Source: Sycon ciliatum (taxonomy: Eukaryota; Porifera; Calcarea; Leucosolenida; Sycettidae). Taken from it: a stretch of DNA of 64,000 bases. Under the pieces are notes generated by a model that did no database searches, had not been told where the DNA came from, and was given only the letters and a program-made list of their open reading frames with translations. Where the stretch lies: contig NC_088655.1 of the NCBI RefSeq assembly GCF_964019385.1, forward strand, positions 18,267,296 to 18,331,295, written 5' to 3'. Both the position numbers and the translations under genes were made by a program. Shown in pieces: positions 42,182 through 53,004 of this stretch (the first letter of the stretch is position 1; each line of letters begins with the position of its first letter).

Positions 42182-42951
42182 GGCCCCTTGCACACTACAT
42201 AGAAAATCCCATTTTTTGTTGCGTTCCTGTAAAAGTTACCATGCAAGCGGTCTGCTTTTAGCAGGAAACCTAAAATGTTGCGCAAACGTATTCAGCAAAC
42301 TCCAGACGGGTATGCGATGGCGCGTTATGTTTTATTTGCATTTCTGGACTGTAGTTTGCTTTCCACCTGTTCTTCTGTGAGACTTCTTGACTCTTGTCGT
42401 CAGCTTTTTTTGCCTTTCGATATGTTCCTTGTTTTGAGTAGTTGCACGTTGTTTGTTTCTCTCTGTCGTGTTGAAGCTAGTTTGAGAAGATGAAGTTCAG
42501 CATGCCGAAAGTTGTGTTCAATGATGAGATGGAGGGGAAGTTGATCGAGCTGTGGGCGCACTACCAGCGGGTGAAAAGTGTAAAGATGAAGAAGAGGTCA
42601 CAGAAGGAGAAAGAGATCGCTGAAGACCTCAATCTGTATGCTAGGAGTGTTGGCCTGGACATGGCATTCCATGGGAATTCGCAGATCCATGTCGAAGTGA
42701 TAGCATTTCACCAACACTCGAAAAACATTTCTGCAGACCAAGCTCGAAGAGAAAAGTTTAAAATTTTTAAATGTTCAGCACTATCTCCATGCAGCACCGG
42801 TGAGGCGGCAGTTGCCATAGAAATTTTTAGGAGTATTTTATTAAAATGAAAATGTCTTTTCAAGTGTGCAATGGAACGGATCAGGACTTGCTTGAAAGTG
42901 ACGCATACGCTAAAAAGCAACTTTTTAATTGTACGTAGTGTGCAAGGGACC
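42182..42951. mobile_element. Harbinger-like element with TAA target duplication
   Basis: Starts GGCCCCTTGCACACTAC and ends GTAGTGTGCAAGGGACC. TAA lies immediately outside both ends (42179-42181 and 42952-42954). 770 bp. The 3-bp TWA duplication and a Myb/MADF-like ORF inside fit PIF/Harbinger. The DDE transposase is missing, so it is non-autonomous. Confidence 0.82.
42490..42849 (+). CDS. Myb/MADF-like DNA-binding ORF of a Harbinger-like element
   Basis: 119 codons from ATG 42490. The N-terminal half reads VVFNDEMEGKLIELWAHYQR and EKEIAEDLNLYARSVGLDM. The ExxLIELW pattern and a following basic helix resemble the first part of a MADF or Myb/SANT-like domain, the usual second protein of Harbinger transposons. 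The C-terminal half is not recognised and may be read-through into non-coding sequence. Two stronger candidates for a transposase partner were not found. Family call is tentative. Confidence 0.5.
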   Translation: MKFSMPKVVFNDEMEGKLIELWAHYQRVKSVKMKKRSQKEKEIAEDLNLYARSVGLDMAFHGNSQIHVEVIAFHQHSKNISADQARREKFKIFKCSALSPCSTGEAAVAIEIFRSILLK

Positions 42952-43051
42952 TAAAGATGCTTTTTTACTACATCCTACATAAGCAGGACATCAATAGATT
43001 TCTTGGTACACAAGACTATGCTATTCTCTTTTTGTGTTCGTTTTCATTCAG

Positions 43052-43123
43052 GAACTTGGACAATAATCAAATCAGCTCCTTGCAAGGCAATGCGTTCGAT
43101 GGTTTGAGAAGTCTACATTTCTT
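43052..43123 (+). CDS. LRR gene, internal 72-nt exon
   Basis: Acceptor TTTTCATTCAG before 43052 and donor GTAAGG after 43123. In phase 2 it reads NLDNNQISSLQGNAFDGLRS followed by LHFL, exactly one 24-residue LRR. The first base completes the codon opened by the 13205 donor. Exactly 72 nt, as for the exon at 61936. Symmetrical phase-2 exons allow repeats to be added or lost without frame change. Plus strand, host gene. Confidence 0.85.
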
Positions 43124-43164
43124 GTAAGGCTAATAAACTTGAGCAGAACTCTAAAACGAAATAG

Positions 43165-43500
43165 TGGGTGCGACTTAGGCGATGATTTGTAAGAAATGGT
43201 TTGCTCCCCACACTGGAGCTCGCGCTATTTCGCCGACTTTACTTGACACTTGACTGACTCACGACTGCCATCGAGACCATACGAGAAGTCCATCGAACCT
43301 TCGACTCGGCAAGCTTGCAAGAAAGCACCACTCCCTGCTCAATACACAGTGTTTCGGGGAATTCACCCCTCATCAGTTGAGCTTGAGTAGGCTGAGAAAG
43401 ATTGTGCCTGAAGAGCACCACTTATATAGTGCTCTCCAGGCACAAACATCACCAGGGATACAAACTTACAGAGACGCTCCGTTTCCAGCGCGACAATTTT
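43165..43500 (-). mobile_element. Retrozyme-like repeat (478-bp family), partial copy A
   Basis: On the minus strand it carries the family landmarks in order: 'ggaaacggagcgtctctg', 'gcactatataagtggtgctc', the hammerhead, 'ctttcttgca', 'gtgtcaagtaaagtcggcg', and 'gggagcaaaccatttctta'. One partial unit. No ORF. Confidence 0.88.
43328..43392 (-). ncRNA. Type I hammerhead ribozyme, retrozyme copy A
   Basis: Minus strand: stem I is GCUCAA/UUGAGC plus an outer CUACUC/GAGUGG helix across an AA/AGG internal loop. Core CUGAUGA; stem II GGGG/CCCC with loop UGAAUU; core GAAAC; stem III ACA/UGU with loop CUG; cleavage triplet GUA. Every core base is conserved. Confidence 0.9.
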
Positions 43501-43657
43501 TTTAAACTTTGGAGCAGGGTGCAGGTTTTTGCGCTCTGAGGCTCCCACAGTTTCTCGCCAGGAAACCGGCATCAGGCCGGCCTGGTTTCAAACATTAGGT
43601 ATAGTAGTAGTAGTAGGAAACTAGGTAGACATCGGATAGCTTTGGCCTACCTCCGCC

Positions 43658-46600
43658 ATGCCTCCAGCAAAAGCTGCCGTTCGCGGGCTGACGGATTCGG
43701 AGGTAAAATTGTTGTGCTCCCTCCCCGGGATCGAGTCTTAGATTTTAGACGTAGTAAAGACGCTGGCAACATTTGTGACGGAGTCCGCAGACCGCGAGAC
43801 ACGACTAAAGAATAGGATCGATGATTTATCGAGGCAAATTGCAGGCCTGAACGAGGAGGTTGTCGCCCTCAGGGAGTCCGCCATTGTCGCAGCAAGTTAT
43901 CATGAGGTGGTCGGTACCACATTTCGTCGCGACCGACCACCTCATGATAACAAATCCGGTACGGCAACCAGAGGATATGGTGGAGTTGCGATTCTTGTCC
44001 GGCAAAATCGCTTCGGAAGAGTCCAAGTTCGCGACGACCTTGCTCGTCCGACCTGTGAATCCGTATGGGTTGAGCTTCACCCAATCTTAGGCTCCCCGAC
44101 ACCCATCCTCGTCTGCTGTACCTACCGTCCGCCCTCAGTCAAAACCACGGAAATAGACCACTTCTGTGATATGCTAGCTAGTGCTTTGGTAACCGTTCCC
44201 ATGTCATCGTACCATGTCATAATGGCTGGGGACTTCAACAGTAAGCACAAACGGTGGTGCCCATCGGATTTAACGTGTCCTGCTGGGGCGGCACTTTTTC
44301 GCACCCTTACCTGCTTCGGTTTGGATCAGCTGGTGCAGAGTCCAACGCACACAACATCTTCCGGAACACAGTCATGTCTAGACCTTGTCTTCACAAACCA
44401 ACCCCTGCTGGCGACGGACGTTCACACAGCTTGCGCTCTTGGCTCCTCGGACCATCTCATGGTTTCATGCCAGTTCGCCGTCTCATTGCCCTCGGACCCA
44501 GACCTGCCACTTCCTTCTCGCAAACCGTTCCCATATCGCTTCCGTCGAGTTCCCTCTCAGTGCTGGGACTCTATGAACGCTGATTTCTCCTGCCACGACT
44601 GGTCGTTTCTGCAACCAGAAGGCTCTCCAACTGTTGACGCCGCGGTAGATCACTTTGCAGCCGTCCTTGAACGAGGGTTCCAACAGCACCTCTTTAACTT
44701 TGCTATCGGCTACAACAACCGGAAACATTCCAACCCAACATCCTCGACATCTAGTCCCCCATGGGTGACACGGTCCCTCGTATCTGAAGTGAAGCGCAAG
44801 CGTGATCTTTTCAGCATCTACAAGAAATTCCCAACGCCGGTTAACCGGGAGGCTTACCGAGTTCAACGCAACTTCGTCAAGCACCTTTCTCGTACCTCAC
44901 ACCGCTCCTTTCTAAACTCTCTTTCTGCAACACTCTCCTCCCCCGATCGCCCATCACTCCACCAATTCATTCGCAACCAGTGCCGCGGGACCTCCCGCGC
45001 GCCAATCCAGTACCTGACGGACTCCAATGGCAACCGCCAGCACGATGTGAAGGCGATTGCAGACACACTGAACAAGCAGTTTGTTTCATCCGGCATTCCG
45101 GAGGATCCGAATTGGGACATTCCATCGCTGTCCCCAGCCCCTGAACTTAGCGCACCACTCACACGCGTCGTTACCACGACTGCTACCGTCTGTAAGCACC
45201 TCAAACTCCTGAAGAATTGTAAGTCCCCTGGCGAAGATGGCATACCCAATGAGGTTCTCAAATGGCTTGCGCCATCTCTGTCCTATCCCTTGTGCCTGCT
45301 CTTTAACATGTCATATCATACAGCAGTATTTCCGTCCGTCTGGAAATCTGCTGTTATCGTCCCGATCTATAAGAAAGGCCAACGCTCTCAGGCTGGCAAC
45401 TACAGACCAATCTCTCTCCTTCCCGCTGTGTCAAAGGTCTGTGAACGTATTTTCTTTGAGTCTCTGTACTGCCACGTCACCCCAGCGCTTTCACCATCTC
45501 AATCCGGTTTCTGCCGTGGAGACTCCACAACTTTCCAACTAACACGTCTAGTACAAGACATCTACACCCAGCGGAACCTCAGGCGGCATGTTGGCATCGT
45601 GTTCTTTGACCTAGCGAAAGCTTTCGACACCGTCTGGCATCGTGGTCTGCTTGCAAAGCTAGAGTCCGTCTTCTTGGTACATGGTCCAGCCCTGCAATGG
45701 CTCTCATCCTATCTTTCCTGCCGCCACCAGACTGTCAGAGTATCTACCTCCCTATCAGACCCATTACTAGTCGTGTCTGGGGTACCCCAGGGGTCCATAC
45801 TTGGGCCGCTCCTATTTCTACTGTACGTTAATGACTTGCCAGCCCTTGTACCAAATGTAAGTCTTTTTGCTGACGACACTGCTCTGATGTGCTCCGACAG
45901 CTCGGCAGACAACCTCACGGCCTCCATGCAGTCCGGGGTCAACGCTACAGTAACATGGATGGAAACCTGGAAACTGAAGCCTAACCTCGCCAAAACCGAG
46001 GCCATGTTCTTCTCTCCCTCGCCCCCCACTCAGCTTCTGTATTTTCCTGGTCTAAATAGTACACCTATTAAAGTTGTTAACGAGCACAAGCACCTGGGCG
46101 TTATTCTCGACCGCCAACTCTCCTGGTCTCCACAAGTCCAGTCTGTGTGCAAGCGTGCGAGTGCGTCCTTAGGTATGCTACAACCCCACTGCCAACACTT
46201 GAATGATAACTGCAGAAAATTGTTCTTTAAGTCGTACATTTTGCCTATATTTGACTATTGCGATATAGCTTGGTGCGGGTTGTCTCAGACTTTACTCCAC
46301 AGACTGGAAGTACATCAACGCTTGCTTCTGAAAATTCTGTTTCGAAAAGACCAAACATTTGCCTCCCTTTGTCTTTATAAACTTGCTTCCACGCACCCTC
46401 TTCTTGCCCGACATCAGCAGCATCTTTGTATCCTTGTGCAAAAAATCTTCCTAGCCCAAGTCCCGAAACATATTGCCAAGTACAACTGGTTTGTTACCAC
46501 TAGACCAACACGCAATGCCTTATCACTGCCCCGAGCTAGTTCCTCTCTGTTTTTGAAATCCCCTTTCTTCTCAGCATACTCCCTTTGGTCTAACCTGCCT

Positions 46601-46672
46601 ACTAGCATTAAGACATGCCAGGATATCAGGAAATTCAAAGTCCAGCTTTCCACACTGTCTCATCCGAAGTGA
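43658..46672 (+). pseudogene. LINE-A ORF1-EN-RT fusion
   Basis: ATG 43658 opens an ORF1-like start (MPPAKAAVRGLTDSEV), then one TAG (43739-43741). From ATG 43775 the frame is open for 965 codons. Order: coiled-coil-like ORF1 piece to about residue 45; then an endonuclease lacking its N-terminal Asn/Glu boxes but with VCCTYRPP, HVIMAGDFNSKHKRW and SSDHLMVS (Asp, Asn and His of the fold); then RT with GEDGIPNEVLK, NYRPISLLPAVSK, FFDLAKAFDTVWH, GVPQGSILGPLLFLLYVNDL and LFADDTALM; then the C-terminal YILPIFDYCDIAW region. RT motifs are intact; the nuclease is truncated, so it is unlikely to self-mobilise. Confidence 0.93.
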
Positions 46673-46850
46673 TCCCATGTATTACTAATGTGCCTCCCTT
46701 TCTTTTTCTCTCCCTATCTCCTTTCCCTCTCTGACAGCATCTTTCTTTTTCTCCCTTTTAGCTTGCCGTGGTTGGCTATCACCTGACCTCTCATGTTTAT
46801 TGGCAGTCTTCGGACGGGCCAGGAGATGTTGAATAAAAAAAAATAAAAAA
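43658..46850 (+). mobile_element. LINE-A: long CR1/jockey-like retrotransposon with internal deletion
   Basis: Starts with an ORF1-type beginning at 43658 and ends in an A-rich tail with AATAAAAAAA around 46833-46850. ORF1 start and endonuclease are fused by a deletion that coincides with a 19-bp inverted repeat (43896-43951). LINE-B begins inside or directly after its tail. Confidence 0.88.
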
Positions 46851-46907
46851 AGTGCTTCTTCCCTGACTCCTCCAGCAGTTGCCCACAACCAGCACAGCCA
46901 GCGTACG

Positions 46908-47546
46908 GTGGAGAGTACAGCGGGAAGGACCAGCAAGCGTACCCGTACTCGCGCAGGCCAGGCTGCCACGTGTATCACTGATGCAGACGAACACCGTAGC
47001 ACTTCCCGTAGCGTGGGTGACCCTGCCAGTGACCATGAAACGTCAACGGAGGATGAGGACAAGTCCCAGGCAATTGAGAGGCCCACTGTCAAGCCCAAGC
47101 CACTGAAGCTAGAGCCAATCACGGATGACACGTGGAAACTGGTATCAAACGAACCTCACAGAGTGAAGAAAGCCGTAATCTATGTGGGCAATTTGAACTC
47201 ACATAGCAGTGAAGAAAGTGTCAAGGAATTCACTGAGCAACGCTCTGCAGCAGTAAAAAAACCGGTGAAGGTTCACCAGTGCAGCATACACACCACAGAA
47301 GATGGGAAAGTGTCTGCCCGCTTGATGATCGATGCGACTGACCTTGAAATCGCCACTGCTCCATACTTTTGGCCTCGCCCACTGTACGCGCGGGTTTGGC
47401 GCCACTGTGAGCGTCCGAAGGGGGACACCTTGTCCGGCTCACACAGTGACACTCTCAGTGATGCTCTAAAGGGGGACACCTTGTCCGGCTCACACAGTGA
47501 CGCTCTCTCCGAGTCCTCCGACACTCAAGCTCAAAGCTCCAATTAG
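46908..47546 (+). CDS. LINE-B ORF1, RRM-like RNA-binding protein
   Basis: 212 codons from ATG 46908; the same frame is open to the 46853 junction, so the true start may be lost. The N-terminal 90 residues are Ser/Thr/charge-rich. Residues about 88-165 (AVIYVGNLNSHSSEESVKEF, then VHQCSIHTTEDG, SARLMIDATDLE, PYFWPRPLYARVW) match the RRM-like fold of LINE ORF1 proteins that bind element RNA. The tail has an in-frame 51-bp duplication (KGDTLSGSHSDTLSDA, then KGDTLSGSHSDALSES). Ends at TAG 47544-47546, overlapping ORF2. Confidence 0.75.
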   Translation: MESTAGRTSKRTRTRAGQAATCITDADEHRSTSRSVGDPASDHETSTEDEDKSQAIERPTVKPKPLKLEPITDDTWKLVSNEPHRVKKAVIYVGNLNSHSSEESVKEFTEQRSAAVKKPVKVHQCSIHTTEDGKVSARLMIDATDLEIATAPYFWPRPLYARVWRHCERPKGDTLSGSHSDTLSDALKGDTLSGSHSDALSESSDTQAQSSN

Positions 47547-50428
47547 ATCCTTTCGGATCCTGCTGACGAACACATTTGGACTACTGAGTAAACTTGGTGA
47601 CTTTCACCATGCTGTACACGTTCACCAACCTGACATTGCCATTGTAACAGAGAGCAAGCTAACCCCTGAGAAGGCTACTGATTCCGAACTGTCCTTGCCT
47701 GGGTACTACTCCCCACTGCGGAAGGATCGAACAGCTCATGGAGGAGGAGTTGCGGTTTGGGGTAAAGCCAGTCTGGCCCTCCGAGAACTCGATGACATCC
47801 AGGTCGGTAATGAGGAGCTAATATGGCTGAGTTTCAGAACTGTGGATAAGAAGTCAGTGGCTGTGTGTGCTGCATATCGCTCTGGCTACTGCCACGACAA
47901 TGACATCAGTACCCTTGAAGCCATCAGTGCTGGCATTGACCTGGGCCGTAAATCTTGTCAATATGTGGTATTGGCTGGAGATTTTAACGTACACAACGTG
48001 GATTGGCTCGGCAGCACCAAGACAACTCATGCAGGTGTGTACACTGAAGACATGCGTGCTTTTCACTGCTTGGAGCAGCACGTGCATGAGCCCACCAGGG
48101 GCCTTAACCCACTTGACTTAATAATGACTGACCTACCGGGAGATGCGACCGTCAATACCTTAGCACCTCTTGGAAACTCTGACCATGCCTGTGTCCTAGC
48201 TGACTTTCATGTAAGCACAGCAGAGGAACCACCAGTGACCAGAACTGTCTGGCGTTACCAACGCGCAGACTGGGACAGACTCCGCCACTTCTTTAGAACA
48301 ACAGATTGGCAGTCCACTGTCAGTGATGATCCTGATGCAATGTGTATGCACTTGACCCAGAATATTCTGGAAGGAATGCGCCGATACATACCGTCTAAGC
48401 AGTTGTGCATGAAACCATCTAACCCCTCTTGGTGGACACCGGAATGCACTGAGGCTGTAGCAGAGAAACAAAGAGCATGGAGGAGACTCTGCGCCGACCG
48501 GTCAAGTGCCCAGCTGCAAGCCCGTTACAATGTCGCCAAGCACTCGGCTACACATTGCCTGGCAACTGCCAAGCAGGCATTCACAGCAAGCCTGGCGCAG
48601 AAGTTAGTCTCTGGGTGTATGGCGTCTGTTGAATGGTGGCGAACCATCAAGAAGGCCTCTGACCACGGAAACAGCCCATCCATACCTACTCTCCGCAGCA
48701 CCGATGGTACGGAGCACGACACCAACCGCAGCAAAGCAGAGTGCATGGCCTAACACATCGCCAACAAATGCAGTCTAGGGGCAGACGACCTATCCGTTCC
48801 ATTTCCTTACGTCCGACCACGTACTGACCGCAACCTCGGCACCGTCCGGTTTCGCGAAACCACAGTCCAGCGAACTCTCCGCCAGCTCAACCCCACCAAG
48901 GCCACTGGTCCAGATGGGATACCTGCCCGCGTCTTGAAAGCTTGCTCTGCAGAATTGGCACGGCCGCTTTCAAAACTATTTACATGCTGTCTTCGCTCCG
49001 GTATCCAGCCACAACAGTGGAAGGTTGCACACGTAGTTCCAGTCCACAAGCGCAAGTCTAAATCGTCGCCATCAAACTATCGACCAGTGTCGTTACAGAG
49101 CATTCTCTCCAAGGTCATGGAGACCATAGTCAACAGGGCAATGATCAACTTCATGGAGACGTATCACGTCCTGTCAGAACGGCAATTTGGATTCCGTCGC
49201 GGCCACAGTGCAGCAGACCTGCTGACTGCTCTCCACCACCAGTGGGTGCACACCGCCGGAGATAAAGGAGCTTCTCGAGTGCTGGCCATCGACATTGCTG
49301 GAGCATTTGACCGGGTGTCTCACACTGGTGTGTTGCACAAGGCTAGAGTGTATGGCATCTCGGGAGACCTGCATCGGTGGCTCCAAGACTACCTCTGCAA
49401 CCGCACACTTCAAGTCCTCATCTCCGGCCAGACATCAGCCAGACGCCCAGTTAAGGCTGGGGTGCCACAGCGCAGTATCCTGGGGCCCACCTTATTCTTG
49501 GTCTACGTCAACGACCTTGAAGACCACCTCCCAATCGGCTCCAACCTTGCCTCATTCGCCGATGACACAACCCTATACACCGAAATTGCAACGCTCGCTG
49601 CTGTTCCTGACAACGCTAGAGTACTCCAGGCTGCTGTCGACCTAGTATCCAGTTGGGGCTCGGATTGGAAAGTGCAGTTCGAGCCAGCCAAATCTCAGGC
49701 CCTTACAATTTCCCACCATCGTCGGGACTGGCCAATACCCCTCCATTGTCTTCAATGGAACTCCTGTTGAGGAGCAGCCCTCCATCAAAGTACTCGGCGT
49801 CACGTTTGACCATCAGCTAAAATTCAGCCAGCATATCCGAACTGTTGTAGTCCGAGCAACGCAGAGACTTGGAGCCTTGCGCAAGACATTTCACTTGCTG
49901 ACTATTCCTGCCCGGCTTCGAGCCTACAAAGCCTTTGTCCGGCCGGTTATGGAGTACTGCCCAATCGTCTGGATGGGGGCAGCTCCTTCCCACTTGAATC
50001 GGCTGGACTGGGTGCAGGAGCGAGCCATCAAGGCAATACATCCGCAATGCTGGCTTCCTAGCCTCATAATTCGCCGCACCATCGCTGCCCTCTGCCTCCT
50101 GTATAAAGCCCTTTGCGATAATTCTCCCGCTCTTCTCTCGAGAATGGCTCCACCCCCGACACACCAACCCAGGACCACACGCCTCACCCGCCAGGCTGTA
50201 CGACTGTCCACCGCGCATCCCCATCAGTTACAGAATGTTCTTCCTGCCAATTCCCGGAACAATGTGAGCCGAGCCTTTCCCCACTCCGTCATCCCAATTT
50301 GGAACCAGCTGCCTACCTCTATCATTCCCCACCCATTTCACTCAAAGAACATCCAAAAGTTCAAGACAGCAGCTTATCACCATCTCTTCAGAACGAACTG
50401 GAACTGGGCCACTCATAGCATACGCGAG
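47497..50428 (+). pseudogene. LINE-B ORF2: AP-like endonuclease and RT, one stop and one frameshift
   Basis: Endonuclease (47497-48250): FRILLTNTFGLLSKLGDF (first Asn box), IAIVTESKL (Glu), HGGGVAVW, YVVLAGDFNVHNVDW (Asp/Asn) and LGNSDHACVLADF (Asp-His), so all main catalytic positions are present. TAA at 48751-48753 interrupts the linker. The same frame resumes into RT: ATGPDGIPARVLKAC, NYRPVSLQSILSK, VLAIDIAGAFDRVSH, GVPQRSILGPTLFLVYVNDL (usual GVPQGS changed) and SFADDTTLY. A frameshift near 49730 moves to the frame reading IKVLGVTFDHQLKFS, AYKAFVRPVMEYCPIVW, then VIPIWNQLPTSI before the end at 50428. Close to intact, thus young. Confidence 0.92.
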
Positions 50429-50761
50429 TAAGAGGGTACAGTGTCCTACCCTGCTTGGACATACATGTAATCTCTCCTCACGGACAGTCTCCTCTTGAAT
50501 TTAAAAGTCTAACAGCGTTCACATCAATATTCAACTTATTCTTTTTCTCACTGAGCAATACAATCTTTCCATTTTCTTTCTTCTGTTTTCTTTTTCAATT
50601 TAATCCTCCCCACCCAATATCCCTTTGGTGCGTCCATGGAGCTATGAAGCCGAGACCTCTGGTCGGCAGAGCTTAATGGGCCCCACCACCACACTCCATC
50701 ATTCACCCCAGTGTCTGGAGATATGTGGATTTTGTAGAGAAAAAAAAACAACAAAAAAAAA

Positions 50762-51240
50762 CACCTCGTGAACACCAGATGGCAGCGTGAGTCGGTGTCG
50801 CAACTGGACGGTGAGACAGACGTCGAGGACCCTCGGTCATTCGAAACGCTGTCACCTCCAAACGAACTAGTCACAAGCCCGCGCTGGGCACAACAGTACG
50901 AAGTAGGGGTTGCGACTTCGGCGATGATTTGTAAAAAATGGTTTGCTCCCCACACCGGAGCTCGCGGTATTCCGCCGACTTTACTTGAAACTTGACTGAC
51001 TCAAAACTGCCATCCAGAGCACACAAGAAGTCCATCGAACCTTCTACTCGGCAAACCTGCAAGAAAGCACCACTCCCTGCTCAATACACAGTGTTTCGGG
51101 GAATTCACCCCTCATCAGTTGAGTTTGAGTAGGCTGAGGAAGTTTGTACCTGTAGAGCACCACTTCTATAGTGCTCTCAAGGCACAAACATCACTAGGAA
51201 TACAAACTTACAGACACGCTCCGTTTCCAGCGCGACAAAC
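50762..51240 (-). mobile_element. Retrozyme-like repeat, full ~478-bp unit B (minus strand)
   Basis: Starts in the A-rich tail of LINE-B with 'cacctcgtgaacacc' and ends where the same sequence recurs at 51240, giving a complete unit of 478 bp on the minus strand. Contains one hammerhead and no ORF. Confidence 0.9.
51069..51133 (-). ncRNA. Type I hammerhead ribozyme, retrozyme copy B
   Basis: Same structure as copy A on the minus strand with core CUGAUGA/GAAAC intact, stem II GGGG/CCCC, stem III ACA/UGU and triplet GUA. Stem I has one A-C mismatch at its outer pair (ACUCAA against UUGAGC). Confidence 0.88.
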
Positions 51241-51474
51241 ACCTCGTGAACACCAGATAGCAGCGTGAGTCAGTGTCGCTCCTGGACGGTGAGACAGACG
51301 TCGAGGATCCTCGGTCATTCGCAACCACTACTTCGTACTGTTGTGCCCAGCGCGGGCTTGCGACTAGTTGGTTTGGAGTTGGCAGCGTTGCGAATGACGG
51401 AGGGTCCTCGACGTCTGTCTCACCGTCCAGGAGCGACACAGACTCACGCTGCTATCTGTTGTTCACGAGGTGTT
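51240..51474. repeat. Palindrome formed by opposed retrozyme segments
   Basis: Left arm 51240-51325 (minus orientation) and right arm 51387-51474 (plus orientation) are about 86-bp reverse complements, with a 60-bp loop. The strand of the retrozyme array switches here. Confidence 0.85.
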
Positions 51475-51552
51475 TGTCGCGCTGGAAACGGAGCATCTCT
51501 GTAAGTTTGTATCCCTGGTGATGTTTGTGCCTGGAGAGTACTATATATTACC
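51475..51552 (+). mobile_element. Retrozyme-like repeat, plus-strand unit C, left part
   Basis: 'gcgctggaaacggagcatctc' to 'gagagtactatatat'. Cut by a LINE at the TATA-like site; the unit resumes at 52448. Confidence 0.85.
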
Positions 51553-52447
51553 TCCACTGCTAAATAACTTGGCGTAACCATTGATGACCCGCTATCCTGG
51601 CAGCCACATGTCTCCAGTGCGGTGCAGAAGGCGTCAGTCACCATCAGCCAGCTATGGCGCCATGGGCGATCTCTGCCCATAAGAGCCCGCAGACTTTGGT
51701 ACATTGGCATTGTGCAAGCACGACTAACGTACGCATCCAATGCATTCTTCCCGTCGCTGACACAGCAGCTGCAGAGTCGTTTAAGCAAATCCAGCAAATC
51801 CGGAATTCGTGCAATTTTCCGACTCTCCAGCCGTGCATCCACAGCCCCCCTCCTCGTGCGCTTATCTATTCGATCCCTAACTCACATTTTTAACTACAAG
51901 GTTTTGTTTTTAGTTTTCCGTTGCCTACATGATCTTGCAAGTCCTCCTTTCTGCACCTACTTTCAGTTGATGGCTAACACAGGCCAAGCATCCGGGGATG
52001 ATCGCCGAATTACTCGAGGACCGGAGCAGCGGCTACTGCAAGTGCCTTTCCTTCCTGGACCTTCCGGTCGTCAGTCATTGACATTTGTGGGAAGCACTCT
52101 TTGGAATGCCCTTCCAAGTGATATTCGCCTCCACAGTGCGGCGGTTGCCTTTAAACTGGCTCTGAACAGAATTAATTGTAATTTGGAACCACCTTGCTCG
52201 GCATCCCTAAACATTACTGCATGGTTTCTCGGTGTTTTCTTCACTGCATGCTTACACATACACACACCCATTTGAATTATATACAAACTTTGTGCTTTGG
52301 AATTATCATGTTATGATTCTTTTTAATATTTCCTTCTCTCATAATATTATATTCGTTCTTAGCAGGAACCGGAGGTTTTTTCCTCTGGTGAGAAGGCAGA
52401 ATTGCCTGTGCTCTAAACGAATTCAAATAAAAGAAACAAACAAACAA
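51546..52447 (+). pseudogene. LINE 3' fragment inserted in a retrozyme array
   Basis: The frame to 52272 reads SSAVQKASVTISQLWRHGRS, then LWYIGIVQARLTYASNAFFP, VLFLVFRCLHDLASPPF and SLTFVGSTLWNALPSDIRLH: the RT C-terminal region of a CR1/jockey-like LINE. 5'-truncated. The 3' UTR ends in an ACAAAC-rich tail. ATAT at both junctions (retrozyme 'ctatat|aagtgg') is the probable target duplication, so this copy entered an existing array. Confidence 0.85.
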
Positions 52448-52481
52448 TATAAGTGGTGCTCTTCAGGCACAATCTTCCTCA

Positions 52482-52546
52482 GCCTACTCAAGCTCAACTG
52501 ATTAGGGGTGAATTCCCCGAAACACTGTGTATTGAGCAGGGAGTGG
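52482..52546 (+). ncRNA. Hammerhead ribozyme, retrozyme unit D (inactive core)
   Basis: Same helices as copy A, but the core reads CUGAUUA (G8 to U). GAAAC and all stems are intact. Predicted not to cleave. Confidence 0.88.
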
Positions 52547-52940
52547 TGCTTTCTTGCAGGTTTGCCGAGTCGAAGGTCCGATGGACTTCTCGTGAGTCAG
52601 TCAAGTGTCAAGTAAAGTCGGCGAAATAGCGCGAGCTCCGGTGTGCGGAGCAAACCATTTCTTACAAATCATCGCCTAAGCCGCAACCCCTATTCCGTAC
52701 TGTTGTTCCCAGCGCGGGCTTGCGACTAGTTGGTTTGGAGGTGACAGCGTTTCGAATGACTGAGGGTTCTCAACGTCGGTCTCACCGTCCAGAAGCGACA
52801 CTGATTCGCGCTGCTTTCTGGTGTTCACGAGGTGTTTGTCGCGCTGGAAACGGAGCGTCTCTGTAAGTTTGTATCCCTGGTGATTTTTGTGCCTGGAGAG
52901 CACTATATAAGTGGTGCTCTTCAGGCACAATCTTCCTCAG

Positions 52941-53004
52941 CCTACTCAAGCTCAACTGATGAGGGGTGAATTCCCCGAAACACTGTGTATTGAGCAGGGA
53001 GTGG
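52941..53004 (+). ncRNA. Type I hammerhead ribozyme, retrozyme unit E
   Basis: GCUCAA (52950-52955), CUGAUGA (52956-52962), stem II GGGG/CCCC, GAAAC (52977-52981), stem III ACA/UGU, triplet GUA ending at 52990, and UUGAGC (52990-52996 region). The outer CUACUC/GAGUGG helix is also present. Fully consensus. Confidence 0.9.

Larger units (their letters stand above)
46853..50761 (+). mobile_element. LINE-B: near full-length two-ORF LINE, lightly damaged
   Basis: Begins within the LINE-A tail and ends with an A-rich tail (50741-50761). ORF1 (to 47546) and ORF2 (47497-50428) overlap by 50 bp in different frames. ORF2 is broken only by one stop and one frameshift. The 3' UTR includes a 'cctctggtcggcagagc' block also found near 54300. 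Confidence 0.9.

Noticed and set aside
43826-46653. Minus-strand ORFs of 60-142 codons opposite LINE-A
   Set aside because: Antisense shadows of the 965-codon LINE frame.
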